DNA from: Polynucleobacter sp. 30F-ANTBAC
Lineage (GTDB): Bacteria; Pseudomonadota; Gammaproteobacteria; Burkholderiales; Burkholderiaceae
NCBI RefSeq assembly: GCF_018882385.1
Contig: NZ_JACVON010000002.1
Location: 682,001 to 746,000, forward strand
DNA length: 64,000 bases
Direction: 5' to 3'
The notes beneath the pieces were generated by a model. That model saw only the letters and a list, made by a program, of their open reading frames with translations, searched no databases and was not told the origin of the DNA. The position numbers and the translations under genes are program-made. Each line of letters starts with the position of its first letter. Positions within the stretch are counted from its first letter, which is position 1. Positions 1 to 7,856 of this stretch are shown here, one piece after another.

Positions 1-1487
1 CGAACAGTTTTCGCATGGTGATTGCAAGAGTCATTAAGTCAGCCTCGGGCACTCAAGTGCAACCGATTGATACGCTCAGGGAATCGGTTCGTATGGCAGC
101 GGGTCTCACTGAAGATAAACGATTGGATGAGAAGTCCATTGCCAGAGGACTTAAGGCACTTCATCGATTTGGCGATCGCCTTAGAAACTTTGATACCAAA
201 CAGGTGAGGGTCGTAGCTACCAATACTTTGCGCGTGGCTCGTAATGCCGACGCTTTTATTAAGGAAGCTGAAAAACTATTGGGTTTCCCGATTGAAGTTG
301 TGGCAGGCCGAGAAGAGGCGCGTCTTATTTATATTGGAGCAGCCCACGATGCACCTACCTGCGATGGCAAGAGATTCGTATTGGATATCGGTGGTGGTTC
401 AACAGAATTCATCATTGGTGAAGGTTATGAACCTAAGTTACTTGAATCACTCTATATCGGCTGTGTCTCCTATAGCCAAGAATACTTCCCGAATGGCTTG
501 GTCGATGCTCACAGTTTCAAGCAAGCTCAGACGGCAGCCCGACGAGAAATTCAAGCAATTTCGTCACAATTTAAAAAAATGGGCTGGAAGCAATCAATTG
601 GTTCTTCTGGAACTGCAAGAGCGATTGCAGAGCTAATTGCCCAAAACGGATTCGATGGCGTGCCTCATGATCTTCCCGTTAATGGTGCGGGTGGTGTCAT
701 TACGAAGGAAGCCTTGCAGCTTCTTAAAAAATCTTTAATAGATAGCGAATTCATTGATCGCTCGAATTTGATTGGTTTAAAAGGCGATCGAAAACCTGTA
801 CTACCAGGTGGGCTAGCCATCATGATTGCTGCGTTTGAAGAATTAGATATCGAACGGATGGAAGTGACTGAAGCTGCTTTGCGCTTGGGAGTGCTTTATG
901 ATCTGATGGGTCGATCCCAGCATCACGACATGCGTTTTGTGACGGTTGAGCAATTCATGCAGCGTTATGGAATAGATCGACAGCAGGCGAAAAGAGTAAG
1001 TGATGTCGCTGTTTACTTTTTAGAGCAGTTTCCTAAGCCTAAAAATGAAGATCGTAAAGACAATACACACCTTCTCTCTTGGGCAGCCAAACTTCATGAG
1101 ATTGGTTTAAGCATCACTCATAACGGCTATCACAAGCATTCGGCTTATATTGCCTCTCATGCCGATATGCCGGGCTTCTCAAGATTGGATCAAGCGAGAT
1201 TGGCAGCATTGTTGCTGGGACACACCGGCAAATTAGGTAAGATTTCAGTTGGTTCGGCCTATATTGATTGGCGCATGTTGTTTTGCCTAAGGTTGGCACA
1301 CGTCATCTGCCGTAGACGAGATGACGAAGGTATTCCTGATATTTCTGTCAAAGAAATTGAAGGAGGCTTTTTACTGAAAGTTTCCAAAGAGTGGTCTAAG
1401 AAGAACCCACTCACTCAATTTGGTCTAGAGAAAGAATCGGCTGATTGGCAAAAAATTGGCCGTGAATACCAAATTGAACTGATATAA
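1..1487 (+). CDS. ppx: Exopolyphosphatase (Ppx/GppA family), 5' end cut by window edge
   Basis: Processively releases phosphate from the ends of inorganic polyphosphate in the cytoplasm (GppA relatives also convert pppGpp to ppGpp). The reading frame is already open at base 3 and encodes NSFR just before the first ATG at 15. This is the family's N-terminal motif (DLGSNSFR), so the true start lies outside the window. Inside, the phosphate-binding motif DIGGGSTEF sits near visible residues 124-132. A C-terminal HD-type domain contains AAKLHEIG and HKHSAYIASHADMPG. About 490 residues are visible, close to full family length. A bidirectional terminator follows directly. Phosphate-regulon genes are usual neighbours of ppx in Burkholderiales, which fits the Pho-box-like sites downstream. 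Ppx versus GppA cannot be decided here, but the HD-bearing length favours Ppx. Confidence 0.93.
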   Translation, partial: NSFRMVIARVIKSASGTQVQPIDTLRESVRMAAGLTEDKRLDEKSIARGLKALHRFGDRLRNFDTKQVRVVATNTLRVARNADAFIKEAEKLLGFPIEVVAGREEARLIYIGAAHDAPTCDGKRFVLDIGGGSTEFIIGEGYEPKLLESLYIGCVSYSQEYFPNGLVDAHSFKQAQTAARREIQAISSQFKKMGWKQSIGSSGTARAIAELIAQNGFDGVPHDLPVNGAGGVITKEALQLLKKSLIDSEFIDRSNLIGLKGDRKPVLPGGLAIMIAAFEELDIERMEVTEAALRLGVLYDLMGRSQHHDMRFVTVEQFMQRYGIDRQQAKRVSDVAVYFLEQFPKPKNEDRKDNTHLLSWAAKLHEIGLSITHNGYHKHSAYIASHADMPGFSRLDQARLAALLLGHTGKLGKISVGSAYIDWRMLFCLRLAHVICRRRDDEGIPDISVKEIEGGFLLKVSKEWSKKNPLTQFGLEKESADWQKIGREYQIELI

Positions 1488-1517
1488 AAAAGGAGCCTTT
1501 GAAGGGCTCCTTTTTTG
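1486..1517. terminator. Bidirectional intrinsic terminator between ppx and olsB
   Basis: A 7-bp stem (AGGAGCC / GGCTCCT, 1491-1497 and 1505-1511) has an A-run before it and a T-run after it. It lies between the convergent ppx and olsB-like genes and can stop transcription from both sides. Confidence 0.9.
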
Positions 1518-1546
1518 TTGATCTATGTTTCAAGCAGGCTGCTGAA

Positions 1547-2464
1547 TTACTGACCTAAAAAGTGCTTGGCATATCTTGGGTGGATATCTTCCATGCGCAA
1601 CATGGTGAGGAAGTCTGCAGTATTGAAGTCAGGATCCCATGCTGGGTTGCCGCAAACCTTAGCACCTAAACGCAAGTAGCCTTTGATCAAAGCAGGAGGG
1701 TCTACATCCAATTGGTTATTTAATTCTTCAACCGGTAAAGCCAAGCGTGGAAATACACGGTATTCAATATCAGTTAAGTGGTTGGAGTTCAATAGGGTGG
1801 ACAAGCTGGCAGCATAGTGGCCACCATCGCCCATTTGAACGCTAGCGCAACCCAACATGATCTCGTAATCATTCTTTTTCATGTATTGCCCTAAGCCACT
1901 CCACAACGCCATGATCACACCACCAGAACGGTAATCACGGTGAACACAAGAACGACCCACTTCCACCATTTTGTGACGTAGATGGCGTAAACGAGTTAAG
2001 TCAAATTCCGAGTCTGAGTAAAAACAGCCCATTTGTTTAGCTTGGTGCGGCGGTAGCACACGGTATGTACCGATCACTTTTAAAGATTCTGTGTCACGAA
2101 TGATCAAGTGCTCACAGAAATCATCAAAAATATCAACGTCTAAACCTTCTTGAGAAGGTTTTAACGTGGCACCCATTTCTTCAGCAAACACTTTGTAGCG
2201 TAAACGTTGAGCTTCACGTACTTCATCTTGATGACGAGCCCAGCTGATCGAGATAGGGCTTTGCTTAGAAGAGTCTGTGTGAACAGCTGGTGCAGCCATT
2301 TCAGATTGGGCTGTAGATTTCTGAGATCCGCCAGCGGGTATTAAGCGAGCAATTTTCTCTTGAATGATTTTATGGAATGGATTTTTTTTCATGCTTGTTT
2401 TAACTATTTCAGATTTAGTTAGCGAGCTAGTGAGTGATAGCCATGGGTTTGGTAGATCTTTCAT
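1547..2464 (-). CDS. olsB: OlsB-like GNAT N-acyltransferase
   Basis: Acyltransferase of the hemolysin-like/OlsB group (Acetyltransf_5 type). In characterised members it transfers a 3-hydroxyacyl group from acyl-ACP to the alpha-amino group of ornithine, the first step of ornithine-lipid synthesis. The GNAT core starts near residue 78 (RHQDEVREAQRLRYKVFAEE). It continues with the family hallmarks VEVGRSCVHRDYRSGG and LGCASVQMGDGG. At 305 residues it is slightly longer than typical OlsB because of a poorly conserved N-terminal 70 residues. The start at 2464 is supported by a strong GGAGGTG ribosome binding site. Downstream of the GT4/PlcP pair on the same strand, with a Pho-box-like site 64 bp upstream. 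The ornithine substrate is inferred from family and context; another amino acid is possible. Confidence 0.8.
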   Translation of the reverse strand: MKDLPNPWLSLTSSLTKSEIVKTSMKKNPFHKIIQEKIARLIPAGGSQKSTAQSEMAAPAVHTDSSKQSPISISWARHQDEVREAQRLRYKVFAEEMGATLKPSQEGLDVDIFDDFCEHLIIRDTESLKVIGTYRVLPPHQAKQMGCFYSDSEFDLTRLRHLRHKMVEVGRSCVHRDYRSGGVIMALWSGLGQYMKKNDYEIMLGCASVQMGDGGHYAASLSTLLNSNHLTDIEYRVFPRLALPVEELNNQLDVDPPALIKGYLRLGAKVCGNPAWDPDFNTADFLTMLRMEDIHPRYAKHFLGQ

Positions 2465-2527
2465 TGGGTCACCTCCGTCTTTGTCTTATTCATATGAAGT
2501 AATGTAAATAATCTATATGTCAGAAAG

Positions 2528-2545
2528 ATGACTATTAATTGACAG
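2528..2545 (-). promoter_or_regulatory. Pho-box-like site before olsB
   Basis: Read on the minus strand the site is CTGTCAATTAATAGTCAT. The two cores TGTCA and AGTCA begin 11 bp apart, as in the PhoB consensus of two 7-bp direct repeats with 4-bp spacing. It overlaps the last codons of the upstream glycosyltransferase gene and lies 64 bp before the olsB ATG. PhoB control is inferred from the match and gene content. Confidence 0.55.
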
Positions 2546-3551
2546 TTGTATGACTGGTCTTGGGTTTTAAGTGCTCCAAGAATTGTTCACTCGCTGCTTT
2601 CCATGAAAACTTCTCCGCATGTTTTCTGGCGGATTCCTTAGGTATTCTTAAAGCAAGCAAGCAGGCTTCTTGGAGGTTCTCGCGCATGACGCCAGCATCC
2701 GAGTCGCCTAAAACATCAATAGGTCCAGTCACTGGATACGCTGCAACAGGCAACCCACAAGCCATAGCCTCCAATAAAACCAAACCAAATGTATCTGTTT
2801 TACTTGGAAACACAAATACATCTGCAGCGGCATAAACTTTGGCTAATTCTTCTTGCTGCAAAACACCCAAGTAGTTCACATGCGGGTATTTATTTTTGAG
2901 GCCTTCCAATGCGGGGCCATCACCAACCACCCACTTTGATCCTGGTAGTTTCAGCTCTAAAAAAGCTTCAATATTCTTTTCAACAGCAACGCGCCCCACA
3001 CATAAGAAAATCGGAGGTTCGGATTCAAGCACTCGAGATTCTTGCATCTTGAAAATATCGAGATCAACTCCTCTTGTCCAAAGAACGGTGTTTGTAAAGC
3101 CATAGTGTTTCAGATCTTTAATTACGACTTCTGTCGGAGCCATCAATGCCAAAGAAGGATCGTGGAACCAACGTAAAAACTTATATGTGACAGCAAGTGG
3201 GATAGCCGTTCTGGCTTTAACATATTCTGGGAAACGAGTATGGTAGGCCGTTGTGAAGGGAAGCTTATTTTTAAGAGCATACGATCTGGCAGCAATGCCC
3301 AATGGACCTTCTGTAGCAATGTGAATCGCATCTGGATTAAAGGCAGCCATTTTTTGCTTCACTTTTTTACTAGGGAATAGCGATAAAGAAATATCAGGAT
3401 AGGTAGGGCAAGGGACCGTTTTAAATTCTAGGGGAGTGATCATTTCAATCACGTGACCTAGTTTTTTAAGTTCATGCATGGTCTGTTTGAGGGTTCTCAC
3501 CACGCCATTAACTTGTGGTTCCCAGGCATCCGTTACGATCATAATCTTCAT
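2535..3551 (-). CDS. GT4 family glycosyltransferase (Agt/MgtA-like)
   Basis: Retaining GT-B glycosyltransferase of family 4, cytoplasmic or peripheral to the inner membrane. The N-terminal half begins MIVTDAWEPQVNGVVRTL, typical of the MgtA/Agt group that transfers sugars from nucleotide sugars to diacylglycerol or lipid acceptors. The C-terminal nucleotide-sugar site is FPSKTDTFGLVLLEAMACG near residues 250-268. Length (338) is normal. Its ATG overlaps the stop of the upstream PlcP-like gene by 4 bp (ATGA), so the two are translationally coupled. In phosphate-starved bacteria a PlcP lipase makes diacylglycerol from phospholipids and the adjacent Agt glycosylates it; the coupling suggests that pairing here. 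The sugar and acceptor cannot be read from sequence. Confidence 0.85.
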   Translation of the reverse strand: MKIMIVTDAWEPQVNGVVRTLKQTMHELKKLGHVIEMITPLEFKTVPCPTYPDISLSLFPSKKVKQKMAAFNPDAIHIATEGPLGIAARSYALKNKLPFTTAYHTRFPEYVKARTAIPLAVTYKFLRWFHDPSLALMAPTEVVIKDLKHYGFTNTVLWTRGVDLDIFKMQESRVLESEPPIFLCVGRVAVEKNIEAFLELKLPGSKWVVGDGPALEGLKNKYPHVNYLGVLQQEELAKVYAAADVFVFPSKTDTFGLVLLEAMACGLPVAAYPVTGPIDVLGDSDAGVMRENLQEACLLALRIPKESARKHAEKFSWKAASEQFLEHLKPKTSHTTVN

Positions 3552-4411
3552 ACAGTCTCCACCTCTTTTTGATTGTTATGTTCTATGTGATCTGTTCGTG
3601 CAGTTGGATGCATCGAGATCATGGTTTGATTGATTTCAACATCAATATTGACGCTAAGTTGTTCCTTTTTATCTTCTAGGATCCTTGGCCAGTGAACAAT
3701 TCTCAGTTCACCATTCATGTCCTCTACCAAGGCCGTTAGACTTTCGACCCAGTCACCATCGTTGCAATAGAGGATGTCATCAATCATGCGGATCTCCGCT
3801 TTGTGGATATGACCACAGACAACACCGTCACACCCTCTAATGCGGGCTTCACGAGCCATGATTTTTTCAAAATCAGCAATGAAGCTCACAGCATTTTTGA
3901 CGGAGTGCTTGAGATATTGAGAGAGTGACCAATAGTTAAGACCCATACGAGCTCTAATCTTGTTGAACCAACCATTGACCCAAAGAATGAAGGTATAGAG
4001 TGTGTCACCGACGTAGGCCAGCCATTTGGCATATTGCATCACGCTGTCAAATAAATCGCCGTGAGTGATCCATAATCTTCGGCCATCTGCCATCACATGG
4101 ATCACTTCTTCTTCAATGCGAATATCACCCAAATTCATACCAAAGAATTGACGAGCCATTTCGTCGTGATTGCCTGGAATAAATATAACTTCTGCGCCTT
4201 TGCGAGCCTTACGAAGTAACTTTTGAACCACATCGTTGTGTGATTGAGGCCAGTACCATCGTTTTTTTAGTTGCCAACCATCGATGATGTCGCCAACCAA
4301 ATAAAACTTGTCAGCCTCATTGTGTTTTAAAAAGTCCAAGAGGTAGTTCGCTTGGCAGCCTGATGTGCCTAGGTGGACGTCGGAAATCCAAATCGCTCTG
4401 TATTGGTTCAT
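3548..4411 (-). CDS. plcP: PlcP-like calcineurin-type phosphoesterase
   Basis: Binuclear metallophosphoesterase of the COG2908 group, often annotated as UDP-2,3-diacylglucosamine diphosphatase. It is distinct from the true LpxH, which is also present in this window at 59515-60297. All metal-site motifs are present: ISDVHLG (residues 9-15), VGDIIDGW, PGNHDE, THGDLFD and GHIHKA. The longer middle region (RWYWPQSHNDVVQKLLRKA, YWSLSQYLKHSVKNAV) is characteristic of PlcP, the phospholipase C that hydrolyses membrane phospholipids under phosphate starvation. First gene of the minus-strand unit and coupled to the GT4 gene. The divergent upstream region carries a Pho-box-like site. PlcP function rests on family resemblance and context. 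Confidence 0.8.
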   Translation of the reverse strand: MNQYRAIWISDVHLGTSGCQANYLLDFLKHNEADKFYLVGDIIDGWQLKKRWYWPQSHNDVVQKLLRKARKGAEVIFIPGNHDEMARQFFGMNLGDIRIEEEVIHVMADGRRLWITHGDLFDSVMQYAKWLAYVGDTLYTFILWVNGWFNKIRARMGLNYWSLSQYLKHSVKNAVSFIADFEKIMAREARIRGCDGVVCGHIHKAEIRMIDDILYCNDGDWVESLTALVEDMNGELRIVHWPRILEDKKEQLSVNIDVEINQTMISMHPTARTDHIEHNNQKEVETV

Positions 4412-4446
4412 GAGAGCCTATTGGGCCCGACTTATTTGAAACTAAG

Positions 4447-4477
4447 ATGTCAGATCTGTGTCATATTGATGACACAG
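4447..4477. promoter_or_regulatory. Pho-box-like direct repeats and inverted repeat between plcP and plsC
   Basis: In the 86-bp divergent spacer, two perfect TGTCA cores (4448-4452 and 4459-4463) lie 11 bp apart, with a third related core TGACA at 4470. This is the spacing of PhoB binding units. A 9-bp inverted repeat (CTGTGTCAT at 4456-4464, ATGACACAG at 4469-4477) overlaps them. The site is 20-50 bp upstream of the plsC-like ATG and 35-65 bp upstream of the plcP ATG, so it could serve both directions. Confidence 0.6.
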
Positions 4478-4497
4478 TCATATGAGATGCTTGAGGC

Positions 4498-5223
4498 ATG
4501 AAATCTCTACTGCTTATCCTTCATGTTCTTGGCGCACTCGTGCGACTCCCTTTTTTTATAGTGATTAGCCAAGGTACCAGAGCCTTGATGATCCAATCTT
4601 GGGCGCAACAACTCCTAAAAATACTAAAAGTTAAAGTAATAGTTGCTGGTGATCAAGAGTTATTAAACTCTAAACATGGATTTTTAATGGTGTCGAATCA
4701 TATTTCTTGGTTGGATATCCATGTGATCAATTCTGTTAGACCAGTTACATTTGTTGCAAAAGCAGATGTCGCTAGTTGGCCTATCTTTGGTTGGATTGCC
4801 AAAATGATTGGCACCATCTTTATTAAAAGAGAAAAGCTATCTGATTTAAAAAGAGTTATTCAAGAGATTAAGTGGCATCTTCAGAAAGATCAGCCAGTTT
4901 GTATTTTTCCTGAAGGAACTTCCAGTGATGGACGTCAATTATTGCAATTTAGAAGTAATTTATTTGAAGCCATAGCTCATTCAGAAATAAAAATTTTACC
5001 GATTGCACTTCGCTATCAAGAAAACGATCGTTATTCTGATCGTACGGCTTTCATCGGTGACATGGGTTTGATTGATTCGATCAAGCTCATTATGCAATCT
5101 GATCAAATTGTGGCGCACCTCGAGTTATGTGAACCTCAGTTGGCTCTCGACTCTCGCCAAAAGACGGCCGAGTCCTCTAGGCAAGCGATCCTGCAAGCAG
5201 GTTCATTTCAAGACTACAATTAA
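4498..5223 (+). CDS. plsC: Lysophospholipid/lyso-ornithine-lipid O-acyltransferase (PlsC/OlsA family)
   Basis: Membrane-associated acyltransferase that esterifies a lyso-lipid with an acyl chain. The catalytic HX4D motif is NHISWLD (His68, Asp73). The glycerol-phosphate-binding motif FPEGTSSDG follows near residue 138. A hydrophobic N-terminus (residues 1-24) provides a membrane anchor. Length 241 is normal for PlsC/OlsA. It is divergent from plcP-agt-olsB and shares the Pho-box-like spacer. Because OlsA (a PlsC homologue) does the second step after OlsB, this gene may complete ornithine-lipid synthesis. Ordinary 1-acylglycerol-3-phosphate acylation is the alternative and cannot be excluded. 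Confidence 0.85.
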   Translation: MKSLLLILHVLGALVRLPFFIVISQGTRALMIQSWAQQLLKILKVKVIVAGDQELLNSKHGFLMVSNHISWLDIHVINSVRPVTFVAKADVASWPIFGWIAKMIGTIFIKREKLSDLKRVIQEIKWHLQKDQPVCIFPEGTSSDGRQLLQFRSNLFEAIAHSEIKILPIALRYQENDRYSDRTAFIGDMGLIDSIKLIMQSDQIVAHLELCEPQLALDSRQKTAESSRQAILQAGSFQDYN

Positions 5224-5297
5224 GGTCTTCAGGCTGATAACAAAATCGCCAAAAATAAAATAGTAAAAATAAACAAAAAATAAATCGGAGTTTCCTT

Positions 5298-6392
5298 ATG
5301 TCAAACAACCATTCAGAAAAATTATTTCAAGCTATTCGTATCGGCGATATTGAATTGGCTAACCGTGTTGTGATGGCGCCTTTGACGCGTTGCCGTGCAG
5401 AAGAAGCTGCTGGCGATATTCCAGGCAGCCCTATGAATATCGAGTACTACCTTCAACGCAGCAATGCTGGCCTTATTATTAGCGAAGGAACTCAAGTTGC
5501 TCCTGCTGGTAAAGGTTATATGGCAACGCCAGGTATCTATTCCGATGCGCAAGTCGAGGGTTGGAAATTGATTACCAAAGCAGTTCATGATGCCGGTTCA
5601 AAAATCATTGCTCAGATTTGGCACGTGGGTCGTATTACCCATCCAGGGTTAACGGGTGGCCTTGAACCGATTGCTCCTTCAGCCATAGCGCCGAATGTGG
5701 TGGCTTATACCCATGATGGTAAGGTCGATATACCGGCGCCACATGCATTAACAGAAGCAGAGATTGCCCAAGTAGTTGATCAGTTCCGCCAAGGGGCTGC
5801 CAATGCCATACGCGCTGGATTTGATGGCGTTGAAATCCATGGTGCTAATGGTTACTTAATTGACCAATTTTTAAGAGATGGTACCAATCAACGCACGGAT
5901 AACTATGGTGGATCGATTGAAAATCGTTGCCGCTTTGCATTGGAAGTTGTGGATGCTGTGGTTAAAGAAATTGGTGCTGGGCGTGTTGGTATCCGTTTAT
6001 CTCCTGTAACGCCATTCAATGACATCACTGATAGCAAGCCACAAGCTGTTTTTGGCCATTTAGTTAAAGCATTGAATCAACGCGGTATTGCTTTTATCCA
6101 CTTTATTGAAGGTTCTACAGGTGGTCCACGTGATGTACCAGGCTTTGACTATCAATGGGCAAGAGAAGCTTTCAAGGGCACTTACATTGCGAACAACGGT
6201 TACGATCGTCAGATGGCCATTGATGCGGTTGAAACAGGAAGAGTCGATGCGGTGTCATTTGGCCGACTCTACATCTCAAATCCTGACTTGGTTCAACGAT
6301 TGAAAGCGAACGCGCCTTTCAATGAGGCTGATCCGAATACTTTCTACGCACCAGGTCCAGAGGGTTACATCGATTACCCGGCTATGGGATAA
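5298..6392 (+). CDS. Old yellow enzyme-type alkene reductase
   Basis: FMN-dependent NAD(P)H oxidoreductase of the OYE family (NemA/XenB relatives). These reduce the C=C bond of alpha,beta-unsaturated carbonyls and some nitro compounds in the cytoplasm. The TIM barrel begins LFQAIRIGDIELANRVVMAPLTR. It contains QIWHVGRITHPG and the family signature FDGVEIHGANGYLIDQFLRD near residue 175, whose His-Gly-Ala-Asn binds the ligand carbonyl. The C-terminal FMN-phosphate segment is VDAVSFGRLYISNPDL. Full length at 364 residues. AAATCGGAG upstream supplies a ribosome binding site. A perfect 19-bp hairpin follows the stop. The physiological substrate is unknown. Confidence 0.92.
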   Translation: MSNNHSEKLFQAIRIGDIELANRVVMAPLTRCRAEEAAGDIPGSPMNIEYYLQRSNAGLIISEGTQVAPAGKGYMATPGIYSDAQVEGWKLITKAVHDAGSKIIAQIWHVGRITHPGLTGGLEPIAPSAIAPNVVAYTHDGKVDIPAPHALTEAEIAQVVDQFRQGAANAIRAGFDGVEIHGANGYLIDQFLRDGTNQRTDNYGGSIENRCRFALEVVDAVVKEIGAGRVGIRLSPVTPFNDITDSKPQAVFGHLVKALNQRGIAFIHFIEGSTGGPRDVPGFDYQWAREAFKGTYIANNGYDRQMAIDAVETGRVDAVSFGRLYISNPDLVQRLKANAPFNEADPNTFYAPGPEGYIDYPAMG

Positions 6393-6399
6393 AAATCCT

Positions 6400-6443
6400 T
6401 TAGAGCCAGTAAGGTAATGAGTTAATTACCTTACTGGCTCTAA
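6400..6443. repeat. Perfect 19-bp inverted repeat (strong hairpin) after the alkene reductase gene
   Basis: The arms 6400-6418 and 6425-6443 are exact reverse complements around a 6-nt loop, and two further C-G pairs form beyond a single-base bulge. It is the longest perfect hairpin I saw in the window. There is no T-run downstream on the plus strand, but an A5 run just upstream would give a T5 run on the minus strand. It may protect the 3' end of the mRNA or act as a terminator. Confidence 0.8.
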
Positions 6444-6483
6444 GGTCATAGCACTCTTGTTGGTTTAATGTTTCAATTCATCC

Positions 6484-7017
6484 ATGAATTTTTCCTTAGA
6501 CCATATTTCTACCCTTTGTAAATATACCGGTATTAGCTTTACCGCTGGAGCCATCACTCATGGTGCGTTTAGCGAACAACGTTCACTGATTACTGCTGGT
6601 ATTGGAATTGCGATTTACCTTATTGGTGGAGTTCTAGAAAAGTATGCTCATCCAGATAAAGAGCATTCTTGGACAAACTTATTAGCTGTTGGCGTCGTGG
6701 CATCAATTGGTTTGGGATTCTTTACCGGCGGGTTGCAGCATTTCCCGGATTCTCCAGAAAGAAGTTCTTGGGTTGTGCCTGTTGGCTTTGTGATGAGTTT
6801 GGTGGCCTTGTACTTGATGGCAGATAAAAGCTCTTTAGCAGGCTCTGGAGCCATTAGAAAGATCCTGACCTATGGCATCCTAAGCTCCTTGATGGTGATT
6901 GGGGTGTCCATCTATGCCGGTATTTACTTCCATAACCATCCGATCGCTAATCATCATGCGGCACCCGCTGCTTCGGAGCCATCTAAGGGTCATGACCACT
7001 CCACTCATCGACATTGA
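6484..7017 (+). CDS. Unknown multi-pass membrane protein with His-rich tail
   Basis: I do not recognise this family. The 177-residue product has about four to five hydrophobic segments (roughly 15-30, 34-50, 64-83, 95-112 and 125-148). It ends in a hydrophilic histidine-rich tail (HNHPIANHH near 150 and GHDHSTHRH at the C-terminus). His-rich tails of this kind often bind divalent metals such as Zn, Ni or Cu, but no transporter motif is visible. No good Shine-Dalgarno sequence precedes the ATG. It stands alone between the hairpin after the alkene reductase and a short DUF1488-like gene. Confidence 0.75.
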   Translation: MNFSLDHISTLCKYTGISFTAGAITHGAFSEQRSLITAGIGIAIYLIGGVLEKYAHPDKEHSWTNLLAVGVVASIGLGFFTGGLQHFPDSPERSSWVVPVGFVMSLVALYLMADKSSLAGSGAIRKILTYGILSSLMVIGVSIYAGIYFHNHPIANHHAAPAASEPSKGHDHSTHRH

Positions 7018-7078
7018 TATAGCGCAATCAAATGATTAACTGTGATGCTCTACTGGCTATAAAGAGTAGAATCATCGT

Positions 7079-7342
7079 ATGAATATTCAATTTATAGGTC
7101 CTGCCCTTAAAGCAGAAGATGACGGTGTTATTTACTTGGCTCATGTGGATGGTAAAGAAGTGCAATGCCACTTTACATATGAGGCGATTGAAGACATTGA
7201 GTCGGATAATTTACAGTCTGATCCCATTCAGCAATTTGAAGCCCATAAACTCAAGCTGTTATCGATAGCTGAAGCCAAGATTCTCAAAGGTCTAGTGACC
7301 AATGGCGTGGTCAGCATCTTCACCAATGATATTCAAGTGTAA
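7079..7342 (+). CDS. Small DUF1488-like protein
   Basis: An 87-residue soluble acidic protein. Its pattern (an N-terminal beta strand, IYLAHVDGKEVQCHFTYEAI, a helix with many charged residues, then an Ile/Val-rich C-terminal strand) resembles the DUF1488 family of short proteins of unknown function. The assignment is tentative. It lies 62 bp after the membrane-protein gene on the same strand and 70 bp before the next exported protein. Confidence 0.7.
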   Translation: MNIQFIGPALKAEDDGVIYLAHVDGKEVQCHFTYEAIEDIESDNLQSDPIQQFEAHKLKLLSIAEAKILKGLVTNGVVSIFTNDIQV

Positions 7343-7412
7343 AAAGAACTGAGGCTTTTCAAAAGCCATTAAGCAAGGCAGTTTGTCATTGAAGCCTTGA
7401 TCAGGAGTCTTG

Positions 7413-7847
7413 ATGTCTTATTTTAAAAAGATCACTCATGCCATCGTCTTAATGCTGATTCTAGGTATCAGCTCTATGGCCCATGCCAAATGGGAAGTGG
7501 AGAAGATTGCCGATGACTCTGGCGTCAAAGGTAGTGAAGTTAAAACCTACTATTTCAAAATAAATGATCAGGGTCATAAATTGATTTTGGATAAATACAT
7601 GAAGCGTTTGATCTTTGTTCAAAAAGATAAATACTTCAAGCGTGATATCCGTGCGTTAAAGATCAATGGCGAATCCATCGATGTTTATGCTGAGCAGTTC
7701 ATGTCGTATCCGGAACAAACAGCTATCTTGTTTGTAAGGCGCATGGAAGCCTTAGAGAAACTGTCTAAAGCCAATCGAATTGATGTGCACGTCTTTTATC
7801 ACCGCGAAGGTGAGAAGGTCAGCACTTTCATCATTAATGAAAAGTAA
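7413..7847 (+). CDS. Exported protein of unknown function
   Basis: The ATG at 7413 is preferred because AGGAG (7403-7407) sits 5 bp upstream; an in-frame TTG lies one codon earlier. The 144-residue product starts with a signal peptide (basic YFKKITH, hydrophobic AIVLMLILGISS, cleavage likely after MAHA). The mature part is mixed alpha/beta and rich in Lys and Tyr (YYFKINDQGHKLILDKYMKR), with no family I recognise. Only 9 bp separate it from the SOUL-family gene, so the two are probably co-transcribed and both act outside the cytoplasm. Confidence 0.8.
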   Translation: MSYFKKITHAIVLMLILGISSMAHAKWEVEKIADDSGVKGSEVKTYYFKINDQGHKLILDKYMKRLIFVQKDKYFKRDIRALKINGESIDVYAEQFMSYPEQTAILFVRRMEALEKLSKANRIDVHVFYHREGEKVSTFIINEK

Positions 7848-7856
7848 TATAAAAAT

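Noticed and set aside
3548..4411. Calling this gene lpxH
   Set aside because: A separate gene at 59515-60297 has the true LpxH motif set (GNRDFLLG) and context, while this one has GNHDE and PlcP-specific middle segments.
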